Positions 1 to 10,801 of a DNA stretch of 64,000 nucleotides are shown here, piece by piece. The notes beneath the pieces were generated by a model. The model saw only the letters and a program-made list of their open reading frames with translations. It was not told the origin of the DNA and searched no databases. Origin of the DNA: Thalassocella blandensis (GTDB lineage Bacteria > Pseudomonadota > Gammaproteobacteria > Pseudomonadales > Cellvibrionaceae); NCBI GenBank assembly GCA_902141825.1, contig CABFPG010000004.1, positions 186,001-250,000 on the forward strand. Direction: 5' to 3'. Position 1 is the stretch's first letter; the number at the start of each line of letters is the position of its first letter. A program made the translations under genes and the position numbers.

Positions 1-472
1 TGGACATTATCATTGGCTTTCCGGTTTGGGCAACTCGTGCAATGAGAGGAAGATCCACCAATTCAAACGAGGCAATTTTGTATGCGGGAACATCAAGCGT
101 TTCCAAAAAGTCGACGGCAGTTGCATCGAAGGGCGAACTGAACATGGTAATACCAAGCTGTCTGGCCCGCTTAAACAAAGCTTCGTGCCATTCCCAGGGA
201 GTATGCGCCCAGTCGTAAAGCTCATAAAGTGTTTTACCGCCCCACAGCCCCCCTTCAATTTTAAAATCGGGTTTATCGCTGTCCATTGTCAGCGTGTCTG
301 CTGTGTAAGTTTGGATTTTTATCGCATCCGCACCGTTTTGCTTAGCCAGCTCAATGAGTTTCAATGCCGTATTGATATCCCCATTATGGTTCGCAGACAA
401 CTCTGCCACAATGTACGGTGGATACCCCACGCCAATTTTTCGGTTTTCAATTTGGATAAAATCTGACTTCAT
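1..472 (-). CDS. pseI: Pseudaminic acid synthase, N-terminal part (cut by window edge)
   Basis: The 157 codons present read from ATG at 472 and continue past position 1, so only the N-terminal part is here. PseI condenses the 2,4-diacetamido-2,4,6-trideoxyaltrose sugar with phosphoenolpyruvate to give pseudaminic acid. The start [14 protein letters not shown] is followed by [13 protein letters not shown] (about 19-31), [10 protein letters not shown] and [15 protein letters not shown], the NeuB/PseI-type TIM-barrel signatures. It follows pseG on the same strand after a 205 bp gap, so it is the last visible gene of the pse cluster. Confusion with sialic acid synthase NeuB is possible from sequence alone, but the pseB-C-F-G neighbours settle it. 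Confidence 0.93.
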   Translation of the reverse strand, partial: MKSDFIQIENRKIGVGYPPYIVAELSANHNGDINTALKLIELAKQNGADAIKIQTYTADTLTMDSDKPDFKIEGGLWGGKTLYELYDWAHTPWEWHEALFKRARQLGITMFSSPFDATAVDFLETLDVPAYKIASFELVDLPLIARVAQTGKPMIMS

Positions 473-631
473 TTTCGGCTCGTTGTGCTGCGACAGAGAT
501 CACGCGTTTCTTTTTATTAAGACCATGATCATTAACGCATGGTCTACACGGAAACACCTCGATCAAAAGTTCTAGATTGAATAAAAAAACAGTCTTACAT
601 AAAGGGCTAATTTCTCATACATACACCCACA

Positions 632-655
632 TCACCGAAAGTAATTTTTCGGTGA
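632..655. other. Perfect 9-bp hairpin between pseG and pseI
   Basis: TCACCGAAA and TTTCGGTGA flank a 6-nt loop (641-646), just past the pseG stop in the minus direction. There is no T-run on either side, so it looks more like an mRNA-processing or 3'-protecting hairpin than a rho-independent terminator. The rest of the 205 bp spacer shows no gene; it is too short for the missing acetyltransferase PseH. Confidence 0.5.
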
Positions 656-677
656 AACGTGAAAAAGCAACTATGTT

Positions 678-1766
678 CTATCGCAGTCGCCCGGATAACA
701 GCGTTTCCACCACTCGCTCCACACCTTTCCCATCGGCAACTTTCGCGATTTTTCTCGCCAGATCATGAAGGTTTATTTTTCCGTTGAGTATATCCAATAA
801 CATTTCACACAATCTGACAGGCGTTAAAGACTGGAATTTACCGAGAGAGTATACCGACCATTCGGCTGATAAATTATCCAGCACTTTCTGCTGGTTATCC
901 GCTGTTTGCATCGCCAGTGTCGGCACCCCCAAAGTAGCCAGTTCCCACATGGTGCTGCCAGCTGCACTGATGCAAATATCACAAGCAGCCATCAGTTGTG
1001 CCATTTTTTTTGGACTGACGTTAATCAATACATCTATGGCGGACACATTCATGCCGGCCACTCGCTGTTGAATAATCTCTAAATGCGGACAAAGCTCACC
1101 AACAATCACTGTTATTTTAAGTTTTTTGCCACGCTCATATCGTTGAAGCGCATCCAACACCAGTGAGGTAGCATTCACAGGGTCACTGCCCCCCATTGTG
1201 ATCAAAATATTCTCGGCTTTGGTTTTTTTATCTTTCCGTCTTGCAAGACTGAACTCACGTAGCTCAGCAAAATCTTTCCCCACCAGTGCGTACTGGCTAC
1301 CAAGACAATGTAACTGCGTTACCGGTAGAAGTTTCTTTATCTGCTCCTGTGTAACGCCATAAGTTTGATCAATTGCCATATGGCACTTGTGCATGCGACC
1401 ATTCAAATCATCTATTACACACAATCGCGTCACTTTATCGTATAAAAATGATTCCCAGACAAACCCCAGTCGATAGCTGTCCACAACCAATAGTATGTTT
1501 TTCGCAAAAACATAGTGCTGAATAATTTCCCAGCTTTTATACGCATCGCTGATTTCAGTGGTGGGGTTGCTTGTATCGATTTCACAACAATCTATCTTAA
1601 GTTGTTGCAAGCGTGCCTTCGACCCTTCACTAATGTACTGACATATGAACAGGCAAGGAATATCCAGCGCAATTAAATGAGCAGCCATTGTAGTGCAACG
1701 ACTAAAATGGCCTTTACCAATATCGGTGGACTCATCCACACGAAACACACTCGCTTGCTCTAACAT
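678..1766 (-). CDS. pseG: UDP-2,4-diacetamido-2,4,6-trideoxy-beta-L-altropyranose hydrolase
   Basis: A 362-residue protein of the PseG family (GT-B-like fold, related to MurG). It releases UDP from the 2,4-diacetamido sugar, the step before PseI. The N-terminus has FRVDESTDIGKGHFSRCTTMA, the PseG form of the R.D.S..IG.GH.MRC glycine-rich motif with the catalytic His. Further on, ILITMGGSDPVNATS (about 190-204) and CDICISAAGSTMWELATLGVPT (about 263-284) are the nucleotide-binding loops. It starts 8 bp after the pseF stop, consistent with co-translation in the pseB-C-F-G operon. Length is close to the usual 330-370. Typical PseGs start around MKIAFRVDAS; here the first residues are MLEQASVFRVDES. 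Confidence 0.9.
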   Translation of the reverse strand: MLEQASVFRVDESTDIGKGHFSRCTTMAAHLIALDIPCLFICQYISEGSKARLQQLKIDCCEIDTSNPTTEISDAYKSWEIIQHYVFAKNILLVVDSYRLGFVWESFLYDKVTRLCVIDDLNGRMHKCHMAIDQTYGVTQEQIKKLLPVTQLHCLGSQYALVGKDFAELREFSLARRKDKKTKAENILITMGGSDPVNATSLVLDALQRYERGKKLKITVIVGELCPHLEIIQQRVAGMNVSAIDVLINVSPKKMAQLMAACDICISAAGSTMWELATLGVPTLAMQTADNQQKVLDNLSAEWSVYSLGKFQSLTPVRLCEMLLDILNGKINLHDLARKIAKVADGKGVERVVETLLSGRLR

Positions 1767-1774
1767 TCAACAAT

Positions 1775-2538
1775 TCAACCCTGGCTAAGTTGTGGTTGCC
1801 TTTCTAAAGATTTTTGATAGGTTTGATAAAGCAATTCTGCATGCTGCCAATCTTCTGCCGTATCAATATCCTGTACCAAATGCCTGGGTAACTTCACAAT
1901 ACGGGAGGTTTCGCCAAAGATAGCCTTGTCCTGCATGAATGCCTCGGCCCTCCCCCAATAGAATTGACCGGCGTCATGATACGCCTCCTCAAGATCCTGC
2001 GAACGAGTATTCAAGTGCTCAGGTTGAAACATGGTAACGCGATTTTCGTTGTCCAGCTTGATCGCTCGCTGCACAGGGAAAGCATAGGTAGTTGCACTGA
2101 AGACGTATTCACATTTTTCCTGCATTAATATCTCCAGGCCCTCCCGCAAATACGAAGCCTGTACAAATGGGGCAGTGGCATACAGGCAGCAAACCAGCTC
2201 TGGGGTTTGCTGATTGGTGATCTCAAGGTTTTTATTGCCGTCGGTGTCAGCATCAGAATAAGTCCCACGCAGCCATTGAATCGCATGCTTTATAACATCA
2301 GCGGTGGTACTAAAATCATCTGAAATATTGGCCGGACGCATAAAAGGGACTTCAGCACCATAATCTTCCGCCACAGCTTTAATCATTTCGTCGTCCGTAG
2401 ATACGATAACCCGGTCAAAACACTTGGACGCAATAGCCGCCTGGATGGAATAAGCAATGATTGGCTGCCCAGCAAAGAGCTTTATATTTTTCCCTGGAAT
2501 ACGCTTGCTGCCACCACGTGCAGGAATAATGGCGAGTC

Positions 2539-2542
<4 letters not shown>
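1775..2542 (-). CDS. pseF: Pseudaminic acid cytidylyltransferase
   Basis: A 255-residue NTP transferase that activates pseudaminic acid to CMP-Pse, the donor for flagellin O-glycosylation. The N-terminus MRLAIIPARGGSKRIPGKNI carries the CMP-sugar synthetase motif ARGGSKRIPGKN. VIVSTDDEMIKAVAEDYGAEVPFMRP follows, as in NeuA/PseF enzymes. FDRVIVSTDD and DAGQFYWGRAEAF (about 190-202) are characteristic of PseF. Its ATG overlaps the pseC stop by 4 bp (ATGA), showing translational coupling. There is an insertion of mixed composition around residues 85-105 (YSDADTDGNKNLEI region) in the loop before PELVCCLYATAPF. Confidence 0.92.
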
Positions 2543-5058
<2,516 letters not shown>

Positions 5059-7134
5059 TTAATCATTGCCCGCTGTAAATGGCAAAGTATCAATCAGGTT
5101 TTCAAGAAAGCTGCCGGAAGAGTTCAAGCCGCTCAAGATATTTTCCATTGCGATAAACTGACGAATCAATCGCTCTTCATAAGCACTGATTCGACGATCC
5201 AAGGCTTCCTGGTCCTCATCAAAGGTTTCCAGACGGGCTTCAAGCACTTGCTCCCGCTGGCTTAACAGACCGGAGGATTTAAGAAAGTCATCAATCAGAG
5301 TGTCCAATTCGCCGGAAAAGCCGCGTGAAAAACTCACGGTGCCGCTGGTAGCATTTTCACCAACCAACATTGTGAGCCCTTCAGCATCCTGCCCGAGTTT
5401 TGGCAGCAGAACGTTACCCAAGCCAAAACCAGCTACGCCGTTCACCAACCCCGCTACATCGACGCCATTGGTACCATTTGCGATCGTCATACCAAGGTCC
5501 ACAATGGAGTCGGCACTGGCACCGCTGACACTGACCACCGAGTTTGCGCCGTATTTACTGGAAAGAATTTCAAAATGATCAGTATCGTAATTTACCGTGA
5601 CAGAAACCCCCTTGGCTTTCAGATTACTGTCTGAATTTATGACGGACTGCATGGCCGCTGCAAATTCTTCTTCGGTGTTATATGTGGTATCCGTTGGAAT
5701 GGTTATTACCCCGGACACTTCACCATTAACGGTCAGTTCCAGCGTATAGGTTTTTCCTGTTGTATCGAAAGGAAACGTAACCCCCGCGTCTAAAGGCTGC
5801 GCCGCGTAGTAGCCTTTTTGTGGTTTTGTGGTGATAACAACATCATAACTGCCAGGCACGGTCTGCGAGCCAAAACTGTTGACGTTAATATCCGATACCG
5901 TGCTGGACGTGTGTGATCCAAATAACTTTTGCACATCTTCAAAGTTATCATTAAATGCGTTTCTGAACTCTTCTTCTTTGATTGTCAAAGAGCCATCGAG
6001 ATTGGTACGAATACCCACATTGGTTAATGCGGTATAGTTACCTTCAGATAATCCGGGAATCGCACTGCCAATAATGGTCCGCATACGAGACAATACGGAT
6101 TTGGCCAGCGAATCATTTTTCAGTGACCCTTCTTTTTCCGTTTCTTCGTTGTATTTAAAAACACTGTCAACTTCGTCTAAGAAGTTATTGTAAGCCTCAA
6201 CAAAATCGCGCACATTCTGTTCGGCAAAGGTTTTGTCGTCACTCACCGTCACTGTGACTGTTTCTCCGGGCGATGCTTGTAACAACTCTACAGTAAGTCC
6301 ATCAACCACATCGTCAACTGTATTACTGCTGCGATTAATCGGCAAACCATTAATAGTAAAAGAAGCGTCACGCCCCGCCTGGTATTGCGTCATTTGTTGA
6401 GTGTGTTCAGTGTCGGCGCCATCAGCGGGAATATCATCGTCATTGAAAGCAAAACGGGAAAGGCCATCGGCATCATCGTTGGTCGGCGTACCACTGGATT
6501 CTGCCACGGTAATTTCCAATTGATTCTGCTCGCCGGATTCTGCCGTTAACAGCAGACGAAAGGTCGAACCGTCGTTCACAATACTGGCTTGAACACCAAA
6601 ATCTCCGGCATTAATCGCATCCCGTAGACCTTTAAGGGTGTTATTACTGCTGTCGATCGTTATGGTTTGCGCAGTACTATCCAGATCTTCGGTAAACGCT
6701 GTGGCTCCATCATTCCAACTACCAAACCGGATGGTTAACTCTCCTTCACCCACGGGGTCAAGAATACTGGAAAAAGTGGGAGACGAGAGAGTTTGCGATT
6801 GTGCAACTTCGTTGACCACAAAGTTGTAAGTACCGGGCAACACATCGGTCCCCAGCTCTTTTGGTACGAGTGCATCGCTATCGGTAAACGAGGCTGTTTT
6901 ACTGTAAAGACCTTCTTTTTCACTCAGTGTTGATACAGCACTTTGCAAAGTCGCCAAAGAGGATTTCAGTAAACCGAAATCCGAAATTTGCGTTTCCGTC
7001 AGCTCTTTACGGTCATCAATTCGCTGTTGCGGCGCAGCTCGCTCAATTTCCACCAACTGCTTGACAATCCCGGAGGTGTCGATGCCCGACCCCGCTCCCA
7101 GAGACTGAATAATGTTGTTGTCTATCGCCGCCAT
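5059..7134 (-). CDS. fliD: Flagellar filament capping protein FliD (HAP2), enlarged
   Basis: FliD forms the cap at the filament tip under which flagellin subunits fold. The N-terminus (IIQSLGAGSGIDTSGIVKQL) and the heptad-rich segment after it (about 35-70) match the FliD N-terminal domain. The C-terminal region with LDTLIDDFLKSSGLLSQRE and coiled-coil LDRRISAYEERLIRQFIAME matches the C-terminal domain. At 691 residues it is much longer than the 450-480 common in the family; the extra length is in the central exposed domains, rich in Ser/Thr/Asp/Gly. A plausible ribosome site (AGGTGAGG) precedes ATG 7134. An exact sigma-28 promoter consensus lies about 240 bp upstream. No fliS follows; the pse operon does. 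Confidence 0.95.
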   Translation of the reverse strand: MAAIDNNIIQSLGAGSGIDTSGIVKQLVEIERAAPQQRIDDRKELTETQISDFGLLKSSLATLQSAVSTLSEKEGLYSKTASFTDSDALVPKELGTDVLPGTYNFVVNEVAQSQTLSSPTFSSILDPVGEGELTIRFGSWNDGATAFTEDLDSTAQTITIDSSNNTLKGLRDAINAGDFGVQASIVNDGSTFRLLLTAESGEQNQLEITVAESSGTPTNDDADGLSRFAFNDDDIPADGADTEHTQQMTQYQAGRDASFTINGLPINRSSNTVDDVVDGLTVELLQASPGETVTVTVSDDKTFAEQNVRDFVEAYNNFLDEVDSVFKYNEETEKEGSLKNDSLAKSVLSRMRTIIGSAIPGLSEGNYTALTNVGIRTNLDGSLTIKEEEFRNAFNDNFEDVQKLFGSHTSSTVSDINVNSFGSQTVPGSYDVVITTKPQKGYYAAQPLDAGVTFPFDTTGKTYTLELTVNGEVSGVITIPTDTTYNTEEEFAAAMQSVINSDSNLKAKGVSVTVNYDTDHFEILSSKYGANSVVSVSGASADSIVDLGMTIANGTNGVDVAGLVNGVAGFGLGNVLLPKLGQDAEGLTMLVGENATSGTVSFSRGFSGELDTLIDDFLKSSGLLSQREQVLEARLETFDEDQEALDRRISAYEERLIRQFIAMENILSGLNSSGSFLENLIDTLPFTAGND

Positions 7135-7377
7135 TGAAAGCCCTCACCTGCGAATCTGTAATATTCGCGATTCACATACAGCAATGAGGCCCTTGTGACT
7201 CACAAGCGCCCCACCTAATTTTAGCAAGAGGAATAAAGGAGCTTAGTTCGTACCATTGTAAATTAGCGCTTTCTCATAACTTTCATTCATAATGTGTAAT
7301 CACAACTTTCAATTACGATTCATTCTAAGTTATGCGAATCAAAGCGCTACTTTTACGCTACTCCTGCCTTATTAACT

Positions 7378-7404
7378 TTATCGGCTAAAGTCCGCTCGAC
7401 TTTA
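7378..7404 (-). promoter_or_regulatory. Exact sigma-28 (FliA) promoter consensus upstream of fliD
   Basis: On the minus strand TAAA (7404-7401), exactly 15 nt, then GCCGATAA (7385-7378). This matches the FliA consensus TAAA-N15-GCCGATAA at every specified base. It lies between the flagellin stop (7423) and fliD start (7134) and would give fliD a leader of roughly 230 nt. It sits inside a perfect inverted repeat. Confidence 0.82.
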
Positions 7405-7410
7405 GCCGAT
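7380..7410. terminator. Perfect 12-bp hairpin overlapping the fliD sigma-28 promoter
   Basis: ATCGGCTAAAGT (7380-7391) pairs with ACTTTAGCCGAT (7399-7410) around a 7-nt loop. On the plus strand it is followed by a T-run (7410-7415), i.e. a textbook terminator shape in that direction, though no plus-strand gene is upstream. On the minus strand, where the flagellin mRNA ends 13 nt earlier, the A-run precedes and no T-run follows, so there it is at best a 3'-end hairpin. Confidence 0.6.
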
Positions 7411-7422
7411 TTTTTCACCAGT

Positions 7423-9507
7423 TTACTGCAGTAACTGAAGGACTTGCTGAGGTCTTGCATTGGCCTGAGCCAGCATCGCCTGAGATGCCTGCTGCAAGAC
7501 TTGTGCGCGACTTAGATTTGCTGTTTCTGCGGCAAAGTCGGCATCAACAATTCGCGACCTGGCCGCCGAAGTATTTTCCGAGACATTGCCAAGGTTGGAG
7601 ATGGTGAAATCCAATCGGTTGTTCACCGCACCCAGCTCCGAGCGAATTTCGTTAACAGTCTCCAATGCATTATCAATGACGCTAATGGCTTTTTGCGCAT
7701 TCGCAGCCGTGTCAACCGATATGGATGAAATTGCCGTGCCGAACGAGCCGTCACCCAGCGTATTCGCTTGACGTAATCCCAAACGGGACTGGATTTCCGC
7801 ATTCGTGGTGGTCTCGCCAAATTCTACTGCAATCGGGTTACCGTTGATCGAGGTTAACTCCAATCCGGCACGTACAGACATCGCCAGCGTCGCTGCTGCG
7901 CCCGTATCGAGCGATGACGTCGACTCAGTCAACACACCAGCGGAGGTCACAAACGTCTGGGTAATCTCATCAATCCCCAGCGATGAACCAAAGAAGTTGC
8001 CGGCCTGCGACACCGTGCTGATATTGATCGCGCCCTGATTGCTTTCCAGTACCAGGTTCTGTCCCAGCACTCTGGCTTTCACACCAGTTGCGCCAGTTTC
8101 ACCATTTAACGCTTTCGCGATGTCACTCAAGGTTGAAGATGTTGTCAAGGTAATCTGAATTTCAGCCCCGTTTAAAACAAGGTCGAAATTGCCGCCAGCG
8201 TTACTGGCAAGGAAACCCGTCATATCGACTGACGCTTGTGAGTAGGTTGTCGCCACGACTCCGGTTTGCTCTGTCACTTCATTGATAGCATCAATTTTCG
8301 CTGCCAGACTGCTGGTATCCGTCGCATCAATAATGACATTGTTGATTCTTAAATCACTGACGGCTAATTCTTCGTTGGCACCGCCACTGTTAACCACCAT
8401 CCCGACACCACGTACCACACCTGGATCTCGGGATTCTCTGAAGCCGTATGCGTCCAGATTGGCCAGGGAGCCAGTAGAACCCCGCTCGACTGTGATCGGA
8501 TCGCCATTGTCAGATTCCAGTACGATTTGCGCATTAAACTTGTTCGCCGCCAAGATACCGGACCCTTGATCTGCATCGGTCACAGTAACACTGCGTGCGC
8601 CTTGCACTGCCAATTGCAGGGACCCATCTTCACCGATCGATGCCGATAAAATACCATTAGTTGCTGTGCTGATTTCGTCTACCAGATCTTGCAGACTTTC
8701 GGTATTGGCGATGTTATATGTCGTGGTTAACCCATCGCCGCCTTCAACGGCAAACTGTATTCCAGCGGTACCTATAACACCTGTGCCGACGGAGGTCGCG
8801 TCAATTTGAACGACCGCTGTTGCGGTTATTCCATTGATGTTTTCATTAATCTGCTCAATGATTTCATCCATGGTGTCAGTGGATTCGATCACGCCGACTG
8901 CCTGGCCATTAATTAGAATATCTTGTTCATCCAACGCCAGCTCTGAACCATCGCTGGCGATTTCAGCTCCGACAACATCGGCGCTGAGTGACCCCATACC
9001 CAAGGTATCGGCATCCACTGCTGTCACACTGAATTCGATTGTCTGGTTCGCCTGAGCACCAACTTGTAATTCAACAGCGCCCAGAGTTCCGTCGAGAATA
9101 TTCTGGCCGTTAAAGGAAGTGGTTTCGGCAATACGATCCAATTCCGCAACAAGTTGTTGAACCTCTGCATCCAATGTGGCGCGGTCTTTATCTTCATAAA
9201 TACCGTTCGCAGACTGAATCGCCAACTCTCGCATACGTTGCAGAATGTTGGTAGTTTCTCCCAGTGCACCTTCTGCTGTTTGAATCAGGGAAATTCCGTC
9301 ATTTGCATTTCGGATAGCCTGATTCAAACCGCGAATTTGAGAGGTTTGTCGATTTGAAATGGCCAGACCAGCTGCATCGTCGCCTGCGGTATTAATACGT
9401 TTGCCGGAGGCTAAACGTTCCGATGCCTGGTCTAATTCATTACCTGATTTCAACAACTGACGCTGGGCGTTAATAGCGCTGATATTGGTGTTTACATAAA
9501 GAGGCAT
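7423..9507 (-). CDS. Flagellin, giant form (copy 1)
   Basis: A filament subunit of 694 residues. N-terminal D0/D1 (about 1-140) begins MPLYVNTNISAINAQRQLLK and contains [23 protein letters not shown] and [16 protein letters not shown]-terminal D1/D0 (about 595-694) has NRLDFTISNLGNVSENTSAARSRI-type sequence and ends [10 protein letters not shown]. The central 450 residues are hypervariable, Ser/Thr/Asn/Asp-rich, and contain several FlgL/FliD-like repeats (LRINNVIIDATDTSSLA type). Typical flagellins are 280-500 residues. Close to copy 2 at 10.8 kb along most of its length, suggesting tandem duplication with flaG between. Surface Ser/Thr are likely sites for the pseudaminic acid made by the neighbouring pse genes. 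AGGA precedes ATG by 8 nt. Confidence 0.95.
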   Translation of the reverse strand: MPLYVNTNISAINAQRQLLKSGNELDQASERLASGKRINTAGDDAAGLAISNRQTSQIRGLNQAIRNANDGISLIQTAEGALGETTNILQRMRELAIQSANGIYEDKDRATLDAEVQQLVAELDRIAETTSFNGQNILDGTLGAVELQVGAQANQTIEFSVTAVDADTLGMGSLSADVVGAEIASDGSELALDEQDILINGQAVGVIESTDTMDEIIEQINENINGITATAVVQIDATSVGTGVIGTAGIQFAVEGGDGLTTTYNIANTESLQDLVDEISTATNGILSASIGEDGSLQLAVQGARSVTVTDADQGSGILAANKFNAQIVLESDNGDPITVERGSTGSLANLDAYGFRESRDPGVVRGVGMVVNSGGANEELAVSDLRINNVIIDATDTSSLAAKIDAINEVTEQTGVVATTYSQASVDMTGFLASNAGGNFDLVLNGAEIQITLTTSSTLSDIAKALNGETGATGVKARVLGQNLVLESNQGAINISTVSQAGNFFGSSLGIDEITQTFVTSAGVLTESTSSLDTGAAATLAMSVRAGLELTSINGNPIAVEFGETTTNAEIQSRLGLRQANTLGDGSFGTAISSISVDTAANAQKAISVIDNALETVNEIRSELGAVNNRLDFTISNLGNVSENTSAARSRIVDADFAAETANLSRAQVLQQASQAMLAQANARPQQVLQLLQ

Positions 9508-9575
9508 AAATATATTCCTATGTACACAGGTTTACTTTTCACCATGAATATATTTTTACTACACCTAAAAAATAA

Positions 9576-9601
9576 TCATTGGCTCGGTTTGCAATACTTT
9601 A
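9576..9601 (-). promoter_or_regulatory. Sigma-28-like promoter, flagellin copy 1
   Basis: TAAA (9601-9598), 14 nt, then GCCAATGA (9583-9576); six of eight bases of the -10 box fit GCCGATAA, with a spacer one base short. It lies about 70 bp before the ATG and downstream of a stronger sigma-54 candidate. Confidence 0.45.
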
Positions 9602-9638
9602 ACCTTGGGAAGACTGCATCTTGATTCCCGACAGGGTG

Positions 9639-9660
9639 CAAAGCGGACACAGCGGCAAAG
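9639..9660. promoter_or_regulatory. Paired AGCGG boxes downstream of the sigma-54 site
   Basis: Two AGCGG boxes 10 bp apart (AAAGCGG ... AGCGGCAAAG). Nearly the same pair occurs at 61622-61644, upstream of the other sigma-54 flagellin promoter. They lie about 25-45 bp downstream of the -12 element here. Such a position is known for FlrC-type flagellar enhancer-binding proteins in Vibrio; assignment to FlrC/FleR is inference. Confidence 0.45.
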
Positions 9661-9681
9661 TATGTTTGTATGAAGGCCTAT

Positions 9682-9698
9682 TGCAAATTGGTTGCCAA
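9682..9698 (-). promoter_or_regulatory. Sigma-54 promoter, flagellin copy 1
   Basis: The minus strand reads TTGGCAACCAATTTGCA. The invariant GG and GC are separated by exactly 10 nt, as in the YTGGCACGRNNNTTGCW consensus, and the flanks TTGGCA and TTGCA fit. It would give a leader of about 165 nt to the ATG at 9507. Confidence 0.7.
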
Positions 9699-10063
9699 TT
9701 TAAAAAACAGAAGTCGTGCTAATGCAAACCAAAGCATCATTTTTTGTTCCTTGCACTGGTCTGAAAGGGGTTACACAGAGGCGGTTTTGTTATACCACAC
9801 CAGACCAAACCTCCTCATAACCGCATGTTTTTATTGGTTTTTTTAATAAAAATCCGGGGTCAGGAACGTGCCAGCTCACACAGTAGAAGTGAGTTTTTGA
9901 AGTTGTTTAACACAAAAAAAATATTTACCCAGATGGGAAGCCCAGCGGAAATGAGGACGTTTTTTTACGGGGGGTAAACAGAAATTAATAAAATTTTGAC
10001 GTTCCAGACGAGTGAGCGAGTGATTGTGGCGAGCCCCTACGATATAAAGCGGCAATTAATTTC
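9699..10063. other. Non-coding part of the flaG-flagellin spacer
   Basis: No credible gene. It contains a possible structured element at about 9770-9825, where GAGGCGGTTT and AAACCTCCTC can pair with one mismatch, and GGTCTG/CAGACC flank the region. The 12-mer ATAAAGCGGCAA at 10044-10055 recurs twice near the third flagellin. Confidence 0.35.
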
Positions 10064-10138
10064 CGCTTCTCTTATTAGCACTTCCGCGATTAGCACTTCC
10101 TCAATTAGCGTTTCGGCGAGTAGCACTTCCACAGTGTG
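10064..10138. repeat. 15-bp degenerate tandem array, 5 units
   Basis: Units start at 10064, 10079, 10094, 10109 and 10124. The best pair is CACTTCCGCGATTAG and CACTTCCTCAATTAG; the others keep the TTC core and TTAG/GTAG end. It lies between the flaG terminator and the flagellin copy 1 promoter region. A short ORF reading through it is Ser-rich only because of the repeat and is not considered a gene. Confidence 0.8.
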
Positions 10139-10203
10139 CAGAACCAGCAACACAGCAGTAACACAGTTTAGAAAGGTCGAAGTATGCCACTTGCTACGAC
10201 CGC

Positions 10204-10267
10204 AAAAGAAAAAGACCAATCATTAAAACATCCCCGCCATACAGCCAGGACATTTTAATGATTGGTC
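10204..10267 (-). terminator. Rho-independent terminator after flaG
   Basis: Arms 10214-10228 and 10253-10267 (GACCAATCATTAAAA and complement) give 15 perfect base pairs, extended by 3 pairs after a 2-nt mismatch. On the minus strand the stem is followed by TTTTTCTTTT. It lies 28 bp past the flaG stop, closing the flagellin-flaG transcript. Confidence 0.85.
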
Positions 10268-10294
10268 TCCAAAACTCCTTATTGCAATCGGTCG

Positions 10295-10702
10295 CTAGCC
10301 CAAAGCATTCATGAGTTGTAATTCACCATTTTCGTTCAATTTTCTCGCCAGCTCCAAAAATATTTCTTCAGGTATTTGACGAATTAATTCTCCCGAACTG
10401 CCATCGATGACTTTAACAACAGTTTTTTCCAAATCTTCATCGACGGAAAAATGAAGATTGCGTTGGATCGATTGAACGTAATCGTTGACTTTTGTTACGG
10501 CTGTTTCCACAGTGCCCGTCGCTGCGCCCTGCGCAGAATGACCGGCCCCATTTACGGCTTCGACTTCTTTTACGTTAGTAATGGCAGCAGTGTTGGACTC
10601 CCCTGCCGCACTTTTGGTCTTCGCGTTTTCAGCCCCAGTTGATGAAGCAGACCGGTCCACCTTAATCGGCGTTACGGACTGTGCTGTTCTTACTTCATTC
10701 AT
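10295..10702 (-). CDS. flaG: FlaG family flagellar protein
   Basis: FlaG proteins are small and are found next to flagellin and fliD in polar flagellates; loss changes filament length. The 135 residues show a low-complexity N-terminus (Ala/Thr/Ser/Glu-rich to about 70). The family C-terminus follows: VQSIQRNLHFSVDED, KVIDGSSGELIRQIPEE and FLELARKLNENGEL. I chose ATG 10702 because AGAGAGG precedes it; the in-frame ATG at 10723 has no ribosome site. It is about 100 bp downstream of flagellin copy 2 and probably co-transcribed with it. Confidence 0.9.
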   Translation of the reverse strand: MNEVRTAQSVTPIKVDRSASSTGAENAKTKSAAGESNTAAITNVKEVEAVNGAGHSAQGAATGTVETAVTKVNDYVQSIQRNLHFSVDEDLEKTVVKVIDGSSGELIRQIPEEIFLELARKLNENGELQLMNALG

Positions 10703-10728
10703 AGGGTTAACCTCTCTCAGCATGAATA

Positions 10729-10749
10729 CCGGCAGGGAAACCCCGCCGG
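10729..10749. other. Hairpin between flagellin copy 2 and flaG
   Basis: CCGGC/GCCGG and GGG/CCC pair with one mismatch and a 3-nt loop. There is no T-run on the minus strand. It could act as a processing or partial-attenuation site, lowering flaG relative to flagellin; that role is inference. Confidence 0.45.
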
Positions 10750-10801
10750 CTGATGCCCCTTAACCTATTAAGTGTGATAAAACATCGAAATTATCTAAAG
10801 G

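Noticed and set aside
9996-10226. Ser-rich small ORF (and its antisense ORF)
   Set aside because: The Ser/Thr/Ile periodicity is the 15-bp array read in frame (15 bp is five codons). The ORF runs into the flaG terminator.
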